Below, piece after piece: positions 16,200 to 24,062 of a stretch of 64,000 bases of DNA; within the stretch, counting starts at the first letter, position 1; each line of letters begins with the position of its first letter. The notes beneath the pieces are model-generated. The model did not search any database. It saw only the letters and a program-made list of their open reading frames with translations, and was not told the origin of the DNA. The position numbers and the translations under genes were made by a program. Source of the DNA: Bacteroidia bacterium (lineage in GTDB: Bacteria; Bacteroidota; Bacteroidia; Flavobacteriales; Flavobacteriaceae); contig JAUIAY010000001.1 in the NCBI GenBank assembly GCA_030425285.1, forward strand, positions 248,001 to 312,000. Direction: 5' to 3'.

Positions 16200-16278
16200 T
16201 CACAATCCCTAAACAGCATTACCTGTTCTAGGTTCATTGGGTATGATCTCAGCCGTTATTTGGCACCCCTTTTTGAGA
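16200..16278 (-). ncRNA. TPP riboswitch (THI element)
   Basis: On the minus strand the conserved aptamer blocks occur in order: GGGGTGCC (16262-16269), GGCTGAGAT with ATACCC (about 16240-16254), GAACCT (16230-16235), GGTAATGC (16216-16223) and TAGGGA (16206-16211). The outer P1 stem can form between TCAAAAA and TTGTGA with one mismatch. Thiamine pyrophosphate binding normally lowers expression of the downstream gene, here the TonB-dependent receptor starting at 16100. I did not compute a covariance score, but the motif set is characteristic. Confidence 0.93.
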
Positions 16279-16321
16279 ACGCTGCAAAATTAATGAACAA
16301 TTCATAATTAACAACGAAAAA

Positions 16322-16729
16322 TCAAGTTATTTCTGGTGGTTTTCTATTAGCTTTTTTATCAGACTGTTGCCGTTTTTTTGACAGTCTTTTTAATTTTACT
16401 GCTTTGGGTACTTTTGTTGGCTTACGTTTTTTGGCAACTTTTAGACCTTCATTTATTATCTCTAGAAACCTTTTAATGACAATCTCTTTGTTTTTGTGCT
16501 GGCTTCTACTATCATCGCATTGTAATATCAGTAAGTCACTTGCTGTTAATCGGTTTTTTAGATTAACCAACAACAATTCTTTTTGTTCTTCTGAAAATAC
16601 TTGTGAGTCAGCTAGATTGAAATTAAGAACGACTTTTGATGATACCTTATTGACATGTTGGCCACCAGAACCCGAGCTTCTTACAGCCTTGAATTCCAAT
16701 TCCGATATCAACAATGTTTCATCAAACAT
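16322..16729 (-). CDS. arfB: Alternative ribosome-rescue peptidyl-tRNA hydrolase ArfB
   Basis: Releases stalled ribosomes by hydrolysing peptidyl-tRNA. The 135-residue protein has the release-factor GGQ motif in RSSGSGGQHVNKVSSKV (Gly22-Gly23-Gln24), and the basic C-terminal tail (KKRKPTKVPKAVKLKRLSKK and onward) that threads the empty mRNA channel. Normal length. It begins one base after the DUF4301 stop, so the two are co-transcribed. Its presence beside thiamine genes looks incidental. Confidence 0.95.
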   Translation of the reverse strand: MFDETLLISELEFKAVRSSGSGGQHVNKVSSKVVLNFNLADSQVFSEEQKELLLVNLKNRLTASDLLILQCDDSRSQHKNKEIVIKRFLEIINEGLKVAKKRKPTKVPKAVKLKRLSKKRQQSDKKANRKPPEIT

Positions 16730-16730
16730 A

Positions 16731-18287
16731 TTACTTGATTTGATGTGGCGCCTTTAGTAAATCATTAACCGTTTTTACGGGGTTGAAGGTAATAAGTGGT
16801 ACTTCAACAAAAATGGTATTCCAATTTGCCATACTGCCATTCCAAAGACCTGGAAGTTCCAATGCTTTAAGGTCCTTTCCTAATTTGGTTTTTTTGGTAA
16901 TGAAGCCAGCTTTATGGTCAACATACTTGGTTAGATCAAACTTTTGACCTTTATAGTCTCTGGTTCCACAAACCAAATCTACCGGATTAAAATGTGTGGC
17001 ATTTTTAAGAATGTCCTTTTGATGCTTGTTTTTTCTATTTATTTGAGCGGTTTCAACAATTTGAAGCGAAATGTTGGCACTTTCATCTTTGGTCCAAAAA
17101 GGACCACCACCAGGTTCACCCTCATTTTTAACCATACCACAAATACGAATAGGTCTGTTTAATTTTTCTTTTAAGTACTCAATTTGATATTTTTCAGCAT
17201 ACTTTTCAAATTCAGATGATATTTTGACATTTAACTTGTTGGATAAAAATTCAGCTATCTCTACAATTTCTTCAAAAGTTAATTGGCCACTATCTATTTT
17301 ATCAAGGTATTTAAAGGTTTGATTCTGGATTTCAATTAAAATACCAGCAAGTACTTTTTTGTATTTGGCCACTTCATCTTTATACTTGTAAACAACCACG
17401 TTATCAATGTTTTTTATAAAAATGACATCAGCATCCAATTCATTTAAGTTTTCAATAAGCGCGCCATGTCCTGATGGTCTGAACAATAGACTGCCATCGT
17501 CGTTTCTAAATGGTTTGTCTTTAGGCGTAACAGCAATGGTATCGGTAGATTCTTTTTGGTAAGAAAACGAAATGTTGAATTGCGAATTGGTTTTATTTTC
17601 TACCTTTTTTTCAATACGAGAAAACTCCTCGCTAAATTTGTCCTTATGTTGCTCGGAAATGGTAAAATGCAAATTGGTACTTGAGTTTGATGGCGAGTAC
17701 AATGCTGATTCGAACAAATGCTCTTCAAATGCTGTAGAAATGATTCGGTTTTTATATTCGTGAAATGGTAATAAACCTTTGGGGTAATTCCCATAATTCA
17801 GCATGTTATCATCTAACATCGCTTTAACGAACAACTGCGATTGTTGGCTCACGCTCATTTCGTCATAATTTGGATAAAGACTATCCAGTTTCTCCTTCAC
17901 TTCATAATAAAACGGAAACTTCTCCAGTCCCACAAAAAAGATGTATAAATCTTTGTTATCCTTGTTATTTAAATAGGCATTAATACTTTCTTTTTCAGGA
18001 TTATAAGCCTCCAAAAACGTAAAAAGGAATTTAAACATTCTAGTTGCCGCTCCCGAAGCTGGCACAAACTTGATAATGGATTTATTGTCTTTTTCTTCTT
18101 CAAAAAGGTCAATATAACTCGTTATATCTTTTTCATTCAACCTTAAAATTCCATCACCAACAGTTGCTGCGCTTACCAAATTGGAAAAAGGCATACCGTT
18201 TTTAAAGGTCTCTATTTGATTTTCAACCTGATGTATTGTCAGGCCTTTACTTTCTATTTGTTTAATGTCTTTATCTGTAAAACTCAT
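16731..18287 (-). CDS. DUF4301 family protein, nucleotidyltransferase-like
   Basis: A 518-residue cytosolic protein of family DUF4301, found in Bacteroidota. Two segments resemble sugar-nucleotide pyrophosphorylases: KFVPASGAATRMFK at residues 73-86, comparable to their Gly-rich nucleotide-binding loop, and PSGHGALIENLNELDADVIF (271-290) with KNIDN following, comparable to the GHGG...YIFVYNVDN stretch of UDP-sugar pyrophosphorylases. I infer a GT-A-type nucleotidyltransferase fold of unknown substrate. It lies 4 bp after the NadR-like kinase gene and 1 bp before arfB, inside the thiamine-linked gene string. Confidence 0.8.
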   Translation of the reverse strand: MSFTDKDIKQIESKGLTIHQVENQIETFKNGMPFSNLVSAATVGDGILRLNEKDITSYIDLFEEEKDNKSIIKFVPASGAATRMFKFLFTFLEAYNPEKESINAYLNNKDNKDLYIFFVGLEKFPFYYEVKEKLDSLYPNYDEMSVSQQSQLFVKAMLDDNMLNYGNYPKGLLPFHEYKNRIISTAFEEHLFESALYSPSNSSTNLHFTISEQHKDKFSEEFSRIEKKVENKTNSQFNISFSYQKESTDTIAVTPKDKPFRNDDGSLLFRPSGHGALIENLNELDADVIFIKNIDNVVVYKYKDEVAKYKKVLAGILIEIQNQTFKYLDKIDSGQLTFEEIVEIAEFLSNKLNVKISSEFEKYAEKYQIEYLKEKLNRPIRICGMVKNEGEPGGGPFWTKDESANISLQIVETAQINRKNKHQKDILKNATHFNPVDLVCGTRDYKGQKFDLTKYVDHKAGFITKKTKLGKDLKALELPGLWNGSMANWNTIFVEVPLITFNPVKTVNDLLKAPHQIK

Positions 18288-18291
18288 CGTT

Positions 18292-18849
18292 TTATTTTAA
18301 TAATTTGTCAATATGTTTTATGGCAGTTTTTAGGCGCTCTTGCAAAGTTCCTTCTAATAAAACATAGGGTTTATTATAGGTTTTAAGCGCCTTTTGAAAA
18401 GCCAAGAACATATTTTCTCTATCATGAGGTTTGTCTCTAATCCCATCGGCTTCCCAAGGCGTATCAATATTAGTCAAAAAATAGAGATTATAGTAATTTT
18501 CAATGGCATATTTATGCAACGATTCAGGACAGTAACCATTATAATACATTTCACTGTATACTTTGGTTTCAAGTAAATCGGTGTCACATATCAACAACTG
18601 TTTTGCTTTAGGTGTCATTTTATTTTCCAACGCCATTTGGCCTTTTGCGATAGTCAGTACATCATCTTTTGTGAGCAATTCATTGTTAATTTTCTTTTCT
18701 TCAGCAAATATTCGGGAGTATTCAGGCACCCAAAGTGTTTGGTAATGCTCGGAAAGTGCCTTGGCCAAAACCGTTTTACCCGTAGATTCCGGACCGAACA
18801 ACACAATTTTTATGCAGTCGCTATCTTTTTGTTTAAGTGCTTCTTCCAT
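18292..18849 (-). CDS. NadR-like P-loop kinase, candidate vitamin kinase
   Basis: A 185-residue P-loop kinase resembling the C-terminal ribosylnicotinamide kinase domain of NadR. The Walker A is GPESTGKT at residues 19-26, followed by LAKALSEHYQTLWVPEYSR, and a Walker B-like LLICDTDLLETKVYSEMYY. There is no N-terminal adenylyltransferase domain. Its start overlaps the end of the PnuT-type gene by 40 bp and no closer ATG exists, so the overlap is real and implies tight coupling. NadR-type kinases trap what PnuC-type carriers import; next to a thiamine-binding protein and near a TPP riboswitch, thiamine is the likelier substrate than nicotinamide riboside. That is inference. Confidence 0.82.
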   Translation of the reverse strand: MEEALKQKDSDCIKIVLFGPESTGKTVLAKALSEHYQTLWVPEYSRIFAEEKKINNELLTKDDVLTIAKGQMALENKMTPKAKQLLICDTDLLETKVYSEMYYNGYCPESLHKYAIENYYNLYFLTNIDTPWEADGIRDKPHDRENMFLAFQKALKTYNKPYVLLEGTLQERLKTAIKHIDKLLK

Positions 18850-19442
18850 GCTAAATATCCAAAAATGGCTATAATAGTAAACCCTAAATATTGAAGGCTT
18901 GTAAAAGTGAATCCTTTATAGAAATATAAAGGTACAGAAATGATATCGCCTATTATCCAAAAAATCCAGTTTTCAATTTTTCGTCTGGCCATAAGCCACA
19001 TGCCTACAAAGAAAATAGCTGTTGTTAATGTATCAATATATGCTACCCAACCAGTCCATTTGTCAAAGGCTTGATAAACCACAAAAACAAATAATAAGGT
19101 TGCCAAAAATATAGTACTACTGATGGTATTTTCTTTTTTTGTGGTTTTAGAAATAGGCGTTACGTGTGTTTCATCTACTTTTCGCGTCCAAACATACCAA
19201 CCGTAAACGCTCATGACAAAATAGTATGCGTTAATCATCATATCACCCAATAATTCCCATTTAAAGAGTAGATACACAAAAATAAGCGTACTAATCATGC
19301 CAGTTGGGAATACCCAGATTTTGTTTTGCTTGGAATACCAAACCGATAAAAACCCAAAAATAACAGCCACAATTTCCAAGACAATATCTATGGTATCATA
19401 CCCTTGATATTGACCGAAAAAAAAATCAAAAATGAGGTTCAT
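18810..19442 (-). CDS. pnuT: PnuC/PnuT family vitamin transporter (probably thiamine)
   Basis: A 210-residue inner-membrane facilitator of the PnuC family with about seven membrane segments. Visible family features include LSVWYSKQNKIWVFPTGMIS, YFVMSVYGWYVWTRK, and the WIIGDIISVPLYFYKG segment with WTGWVAYIDTLTT before it. PnuC members import nicotinamide riboside, while PnuT members import thiamine; sequence alone does not separate them here. The choice of PnuT rests on its 17-bp overlap with a thiamine-binding protein gene and on the TPP-riboswitch receptor nearby. Downstream it overlaps the kinase gene. Confidence 0.8.
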   Translation of the reverse strand: MNLIFDFFFGQYQGYDTIDIVLEIVAVIFGFLSVWYSKQNKIWVFPTGMISTLIFVYLLFKWELLGDMMINAYYFVMSVYGWYVWTRKVDETHVTPISKTTKKENTISSTIFLATLLFVFVVYQAFDKWTGWVAYIDTLTTAIFFVGMWLMARRKIENWIFWIIGDIISVPLYFYKGFTFTSLQYLGFTIIAIFGYLAWKKHLNKKIATA

Positions 19443-19686
19443 AGTCGTGTCGGTCAGATTTAACGATTTTCATATACAGCAAACCACGTTCTATAAGTTC
19501 AAAAGCCTCTTTGATCTCGTTTTGTAATAGGCTCATTACTTCATCATAATCGCCATATATTTGTGTGCTCAAAGGATTCTCCAATACTTTTAAGTTTGAA
19601 GCACGGAGCTTTTTTATAAAATGAATAATGGCTGGTTCGTAATCGTCGTGTAATGGTGTTAATGTTAATTCTACTGAAATTTTCAT
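19426..19686 (-). CDS. Thiamine-binding protein (YkoF-like / MTH1187 family)
   Basis: An 86-residue cytosolic protein of the small alpha/beta family related to the thiamine-binding YkoF domain. It begins MKISVELTLTPLHDDYEPAI and has the STQIYGDYDEVMSLLQNEI core, matching the family order. It overlaps the GGGP synthase gene by 4 bp upstream and the PnuT gene by 17 bp downstream. A role as intracellular thiamine binder or chaperone between carrier and kinase is inferred from the family and context. Confidence 0.8.
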   Translation of the reverse strand: MKISVELTLTPLHDDYEPAIIHFIKKLRASNLKVLENPLSTQIYGDYDEVMSLLQNEIKEAFELIERGLLYMKIVKSDRHDYEPHF

Positions 19687-20414
19687 GTTTTCTTTTTTAA
19701 ACTGTCAAAAAACGTTTCATCCTCTTCAAATGCAGTTCCAATAACAACTAAATCTGCTCCTGAATTATAAGCCGATTCCAATTGTTTTTTTGATTTAATA
19801 CCACCTCCAACAATTAATGGAACATTCAATTCTTTTTTTACTTTAGAAATAATACTTTCAGAAATAGGTTCGCATGCTCCGCTTCCTGCTTCAAGGTATA
19901 TGAGTTTCATTCCCAATAATTCACCAGCTTTAGCTGTATCTGTGATGTATTGCACATTTACTCTTGGCAATGGTTCTGTGTTAGTTACACGTTGGACAGC
20001 TGTTTCTTTTCCGTTCTCAACTAATATATAACCTGTTGGTATGATTTCAAGGTTAGAATCTTTTAATTTTGATACAGATTGTACATGCTTACCAATCAAA
20101 TACTCTGGATTTCTACCTGAAATTAAAGACAGAAACAACAATGCGTCAGCCTTATTGGTTATTTGGGTCACATCTCCAGGAAATAATATCACGGGTAATT
20201 GTGTATGTTTCTTAATCTCATTTACTAGAGCATCTGTGAGTTGCTCTTCAACTTCACTGCCTCCAACAAAAATATGCGTAGCAATTGATTCATTCACCTT
20301 ATTGACAAAGGTTTCTGTATTGTTTAAAGGAAACTTGTCAGGATCTATAAGAATTGCCAATAACTTGTCGCCATTAGAAACAGACTGTAATATATTATTA
20401 TAAATATGTTTCAT
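19683..20414 (-). CDS. pcrB: Geranylgeranylglyceryl phosphate synthase (PcrB/GGGPS family)
   Basis: A 243-residue TIM-barrel prenyltransferase that joins a polyprenyl diphosphate to sn-glycerol-1-phosphate, the ether-lipid reaction best known from archaea. Motifs seen: LLAILIDPDKF, THIFVGGSEV, PVILFPGDVTQI, MKLIYLEAGSGACEPI and PLIVGGGIKSKKQLESAYNSGADLVVIGTAFEED. Bacteroidota carry their own GGGPS group, whose physiological product is not settled. It overlaps the thiamine-binding gene by 4 bp and starts directly after the phosphopantetheinyl transferase stop. Confidence 0.93.
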   Translation of the reverse strand: MKHIYNNILQSVSNGDKLLAILIDPDKFPLNNTETFVNKVNESIATHIFVGGSEVEEQLTDALVNEIKKHTQLPVILFPGDVTQITNKADALLFLSLISGRNPEYLIGKHVQSVSKLKDSNLEIIPTGYILVENGKETAVQRVTNTEPLPRVNVQYITDTAKAGELLGMKLIYLEAGSGACEPISESIISKVKKELNVPLIVGGGIKSKKQLESAYNSGADLVVIGTAFEEDETFFDSLKKKT

Positions 20415-21044
20415 TTATGAGGGTAAAGCAAAAGCACAAGTAAAGCCTTCAAATTCGAGAAATGTTGTATTGTAACGATACTTCTTACTTTCATAGTCAA
20501 TCCAAGCTACTGTTTCTTCATCTTGAATCATAAACGGAATGACCAACGTATGTTGTAAAAAGCTCAAACCTGGTGTAGCAAACAGTTTATACAACGATTC
20601 CTTTACGCACCAGATTACAGTTAATTTTCTAACATATTCTTCATTTTCAGAATCTAGATATTGCGATTCATAATCCATGAATTTATGGGCAATACGACCA
20701 ATTTTTTGTCGTTGTTTTTCAATATCTATACCTACTTCCGTATCACTGACCACAACACCAGAAAAGGTAAACGAATGGGTAATTGAAATATGCTTACCAT
20801 CCTTTAAATGCGGTTTTCCATTTTCGTCATAAAACAAATCGGAATCCTGATAACCAAATTCAACCAACAAATGCCGTACACTCAAAAAACCACGTTGATG
20901 CAACTCGCTTTTCATACCCAAAACACGTTCCATGTTTTCTGGTTTCAGGGTAACGGGTTTTAACAAATCATCATAAGATTCCGTAATCTTCCAGATTTTA
21001 ACAGTTGTTTGCGGATTGGGAGTAAGGGATTTATATAGAGGCAT
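20415..21044 (-). CDS. 4'-phosphopantetheinyl transferase superfamily protein
   Basis: A 209-residue Sfp-like enzyme that attaches the phosphopantetheine arm of CoA to carrier proteins. The two signature blocks are present: VGIDIEKQRQKIGRIAHKFM (metal-binding Asp) and WCVKESLYKLF (KE motif). The Sfp-type length and N-terminal half are visible. In this organism it may serve fatty-acid ACP or a polyketide/peptide synthase not in the window. It is the first gene of the leftward string and divergent from ahcY. Confidence 0.9.
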   Translation of the reverse strand: MPLYKSLTPNPQTTVKIWKITESYDDLLKPVTLKPENMERVLGMKSELHQRGFLSVRHLLVEFGYQDSDLFYDENGKPHLKDGKHISITHSFTFSGVVVSDTEVGIDIEKQRQKIGRIAHKFMDYESQYLDSENEEYVRKLTVIWCVKESLYKLFATPGLSFLQHTLVIPFMIQDEETVAWIDYESKKYRYNTTFLEFEGFTCAFALPS

Positions 21045-21067
21045 TTAATATTCTGAAAGTTATTAGT

Positions 21068-21075
21068 TATCTTTG
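21068..21075 (+). promoter_or_regulatory. Candidate -7 promoter box of ahcY
   Basis: TATCTTTG matches TAnnTTTG exactly, 35 bp before the ahcY ATG. The -33 element is not clear. Confidence 0.5.
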
Positions 21076-21110
21076 CAGTCGCAAATAAATACAAAGACAA
21101 ATATAACAAT

Positions 21111-22427
21111 ATGAACACAAAAACTGTTGCCTACGTACCTAATAAGGTAAAAGATATGTCGCTAGCGGCTTGGGGACGAAAAGAGATTGAATTGGCTGAA
21201 GCTGAAATGCCAGGATTGATGAGTTTACGCGAAGAGTACAAAGACACACAACCTTTAAAAGGCGCACGTATTGCTGGATGCTTGCACATGACTATTCAAA
21301 CGGCTGTTTTGATTGAAACATTACAAGCTCTTGGTGCTGAAGTAACTTGGAGTTCTTGCAACATATTTTCTACTCAAGACCAGGCTGCCGCTGCCATTGC
21401 TGATGCTGGAACTGCAGTTTATGCTTGGAAAAATATGACCGAAGAAGAATTTGATTGGTGTATTGAACAAACACTTTTCTTTGGTGAAGACAGAAAACCA
21501 CTTAACATGATTTTGGATGATGGTGGTGATTTAACCAATATGGTATTAGATAAATATCCAGAATTGGTTCCTGGAATTAATGGTTTATCTGAAGAAACTA
21601 CAACAGGTGTTCACCGTTTATACGAGCGTATGGAAAAAGGTACATTACCAATGCCTGCTATTAACGTAAACGATTCTGTTACTAAATCTAAATTTGATAA
21701 CAAATACGGTTGCCGTGAGAGTGCTGTAGATGCTATTCGTCGTGCAACTGACGTTATGTTAGCTGGAAAACGTGTGGTTGTTTGTGGTTATGGTGATGTT
21801 GGTAAAGGTACAGCTGCTTCTTTTAAAGGCGCAGGAAGTATTGTAACTGTTACTGAAATTGATCCTATTTGTGCACTACAAGCTGCTATGGACGGTTTTG
21901 AAGTGAAGAAACTAGAAACTGTTATTGGTAATGCAGATGTTGTGATTACAACTACAGGAAATAAAGATATTGTTCGTGGTGAGCATTTTGAAACTATGAA
22001 AGACAAAACCATAGTTTGTAACATTGGACATTTTGACAATGAAATTGACATGGCTTGGTTAAACAAAAACCATGGTAACACTAAAGATGAAATTAAGCCA
22101 CAAGTTGATAAATACAACGTAAACGGTAAAGATGTGATTGTTTTAGCTCAAGGTCGTTTGGTGAATTTAGGTTGTGCAACAGGACACCCAAGTTTTGTAA
22201 TGAGTAACTCGTTTACCAACCAAACTCTGGCTCAAATAGAACTTTGGAACAACAAAGACGCTTACGAAAACAAAGTGTATATGTTACCAAAGCATCTTGA
22301 TGAAAAGGTAGCGAAATTACACCTTGAAAAAATTGGTGTTGAGCTAACGGAACTTAAGCAAGACCAAGCTGAATATATTGGTGTTAAAGTTGAAGGCCCT
22401 TATAAGCCAGAATATTACAGATACTAA
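21111..22427 (+). CDS. ahcY: Adenosylhomocysteinase
   Basis: Reversibly hydrolyses S-adenosylhomocysteine to adenosine and homocysteine, keeping methyltransferases free of product inhibition. The 438-residue protein has the NAD-binding loop [18 protein letters not shown], the LDDGGDLTN and [13 protein letters not shown] active-site blocks (Asp and Lys), [24 protein letters not shown], and the KPEYYRY C-terminus needed for the neighbouring subunit's NAD site. Complete and typical. It is followed by its own terminator at 22481-22510. Confidence 0.98.
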   Translation: MNTKTVAYVPNKVKDMSLAAWGRKEIELAEAEMPGLMSLREEYKDTQPLKGARIAGCLHMTIQTAVLIETLQALGAEVTWSSCNIFSTQDQAAAAIADAGTAVYAWKNMTEEEFDWCIEQTLFFGEDRKPLNMILDDGGDLTNMVLDKYPELVPGINGLSEETTTGVHRLYERMEKGTLPMPAINVNDSVTKSKFDNKYGCRESAVDAIRRATDVMLAGKRVVVCGYGDVGKGTAASFKGAGSIVTVTEIDPICALQAAMDGFEVKKLETVIGNADVVITTTGNKDIVRGEHFETMKDKTIVCNIGHFDNEIDMAWLNKNHGNTKDEIKPQVDKYNVNGKDVIVLAQGRLVNLGCATGHPSFVMSNSFTNQTLAQIELWNNKDAYENKVYMLPKHLDEKVAKLHLEKIGVELTELKQDQAEYIGVKVEGPYKPEYYRY

Positions 22428-22480
22428 AAAGACCGCTAGCGCTTCTAGACTCTAGATCGCTTCGCTTTTAGATAATAGAC

Positions 22481-22510
22481 AACCCTTACAGAAATGTGAG
22501 GGTTTTTTAT
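22481..22510 (+). terminator. Rho-independent terminator of ahcY
   Basis: AACCCTTACA and TGTGAGGGTT form a 10-bp stem (one G-T pair) with a GAAA tetraloop and a run of six Ts. Confidence 0.9.
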
Positions 22511-22521
22511 TATTTTAGAAT

Positions 22522-22986
22522 ATGCAAAAAACAGAAAGTTTAATCATTCTAATAGAAAAACTTGAGAACTTTATTCAATACAAAGACAAAAGAAATCTGA
22601 AGGTTTCAGATTCTGATGTTGCTTGGCAAATTGACCACTCGTTAAAGGTTATTAACCTCGTTATTGAAGCAACAATTAATTCAAATCCTAAAAAATACAA
22701 ATGGAAATTTAACAGTTGGCGACTGTTACTATTTACTCTAAATTATATTCCAAGAGGCAAAGCAAAAGCACCAAAAATTGTGAGGCCTCCAGATTTAATT
22801 TCTCAAAATGATTTAACAGAGCAAGTTAGCTTGGCATATGACAATATTGAAACTCTTAAACATTTAGATAATAATTCTCATTTTACCCATTTTATATTTG
22901 GACAACTTAATAAGCGAAGAACTATTAAGTTTCTTAATATGCATACTTACCATCATTTAAAAATAATAGATGATATACTAAAATAA
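22522..22986 (+). CDS. DUF1569 (DinB-like) family protein
   Basis: A 154-residue cytosolic four-helix protein of the DinB/YfiT-like superfamily. Histidines in WQIDHSLKV and the terminal MHTYHHLKIIDDIL are placed like the metal ligands of that fold, and the middle RGKAKAPKIVRPPD segment is typical of DUF1569. The substrate is unknown; DinB-like proteins include thiol-dependent transferases. The gene starts 12 bp past the ahcY terminator and ends beside the convergent terminator of the phytase gene. Confidence 0.78.
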   Translation: MQKTESLIILIEKLENFIQYKDKRNLKVSDSDVAWQIDHSLKVINLVIEATINSNPKKYKWKFNSWRLLLFTLNYIPRGKAKAPKIVRPPDLISQNDLTEQVSLAYDNIETLKHLDNNSHFTHFIFGQLNKRRTIKFLNMHTYHHLKIIDDILK

Positions 22987-22987
22987 A

Positions 22988-23013
22988 AAAACCCTTTCTG
23001 GAAACAGAAAGGG
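22988..23013 (-). terminator. Rho-independent terminator of the receptor-phytase operon
   Basis: CCCTTTCTG and CAGAAAGGG form a 9-bp perfect stem with GAAA/TTTC loop; read leftward it ends in a T run. It lies 32 bp after the phytase stop. Confidence 0.88.
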
Positions 23014-23044
23014 CAATCAATCAATTAAAAAATAATCTAAGCAA

Positions 23045-24061
23045 TTACTTTAGTTTTAATGAATCCAAGGCATGATAGAAAAAATCTTGCTCATCATTCA
23101 TGGAAACAAATAGGCCATTTGGAAATTTATCGCCCAAAGATTCTGTTACCACATCGCAACCATCAGTTTCTACAGTCCCGAGATTTATAGTTTTAACATA
23201 ACTGTTATCACTTCTTTTAAAAATATTAAAGCTATGGTCTTGCTGATTAGACACTATTAAAAACCCTTTATCTCCTTCATAGGCTGCAATAGCGATGCCC
23301 TCAATATCATCTTTAAAATGTTCGCTTCCAAATAAAGCAATTTCTTGATCTCCCTTATCAGGATTGGCATAATACTTTCTGATTCCAACACCTTCATCTG
23401 AATAATAAACAAACCCAAGAGCATCATCTACAGCTATGGCTTCAATCTCTTTTTGCCCGCTAAAGGTTCCTAGTTTTCTTAATAGTTTGGCGTGTACTCC
23501 TAAAGAATCCGAAACTAAAGCATATTGATAAATATACCCTTCCGTAGGACCAGCTTTTCTACTTACGAATACCGAAACATCACCTGTTTTGGGGTTCTTG
23601 TAAACTGAAACTCCCATAGGACGCTTAAATTCAATATTCGTTTCATCAGTAAATACTTTATAACCACCATTATCCAAAGGTGTCATTTCAGGTATAGTAT
23701 ACAAACGTATTTGATTTTTTTCTCTTTCAGAGAATACCATAATGTCCGTTTTAGTAGAATCATTTAATTTAAATCCATACTCAACATCAACATTATTTGG
23801 ATAGCTAACACCTGTCAAGCTTTTTTCTTTGATGATTTTACCATCAAGATTAAACGCATAAACACCTCCGTTTACTTCATCTTTATCAGTTCCGAACACG
23901 ATACTTTGTTCTGGGTTGTCATAATTTATCCAAATAGCAGGATCGTCACTGTCATAAGGTAATTTCTCGGTTTTTAATGTAGGTGGTATTTCAGGTAATT
24001 TGTTTCCACAAGACCAAAATACTATAGATACTAAACTTAATAATAAGACTTTCTTCATCAT
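23045..24061 (-). CDS. Beta-propeller phytase lipoprotein
   Basis: A 338-residue secreted 3-phytase that releases phosphate from inositol hexakisphosphate. The signal ends in VFWSCGN with lipid Cys18. Beta-propeller phytase features are visible: DSDDPAIWINYDNPEQSIVFGTDK, VDVEYGF, GQKEIEAIAVDDALGFVYYSDE, DDIEGIAIAAYEGDKGFLIVSNQ and DGCDVV near the end, which supply the Ca-binding acidic residues. The frame is open to 24082, but the ATG pair at 24061/24058 just after the receptor stop (24063) is the natural start. It forms an operon with the TonB receptor. Confidence 0.9.
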   Translation of the reverse strand: MMKKVLLLSLVSIVFWSCGNKLPEIPPTLKTEKLPYDSDDPAIWINYDNPEQSIVFGTDKDEVNGGVYAFNLDGKIIKEKSLTGVSYPNNVDVEYGFKLNDSTKTDIMVFSEREKNQIRLYTIPEMTPLDNGGYKVFTDETNIEFKRPMGVSVYKNPKTGDVSVFVSRKAGPTEGYIYQYALVSDSLGVHAKLLRKLGTFSGQKEIEAIAVDDALGFVYYSDEGVGIRKYYANPDKGDQEIALFGSEHFKDDIEGIAIAAYEGDKGFLIVSNQQDHSFNIFKRSDNSYVKTINLGTVETDGCDVVTESLGDKFPNGLFVSMNDEQDFFYHALDSLKLK

Positions 24062-24062
24062 T

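Noticed and set aside
18810-19442. Assignment as PnuC (nicotinamide riboside transporter)
   Set aside because: It cannot be excluded by sequence, but no NAD genes adjoin it, while a thiamine-binding protein overlaps it and a TPP riboswitch is nearby.
22430-22470. Inverted repeats after ahcY (TCTAG-ACT-CTAGA and CGCTAGCG-like) as an attachment site
   Set aside because: No integrase or duplicated target is nearby; it is probably a minor transcript hairpin ahead of the terminator.
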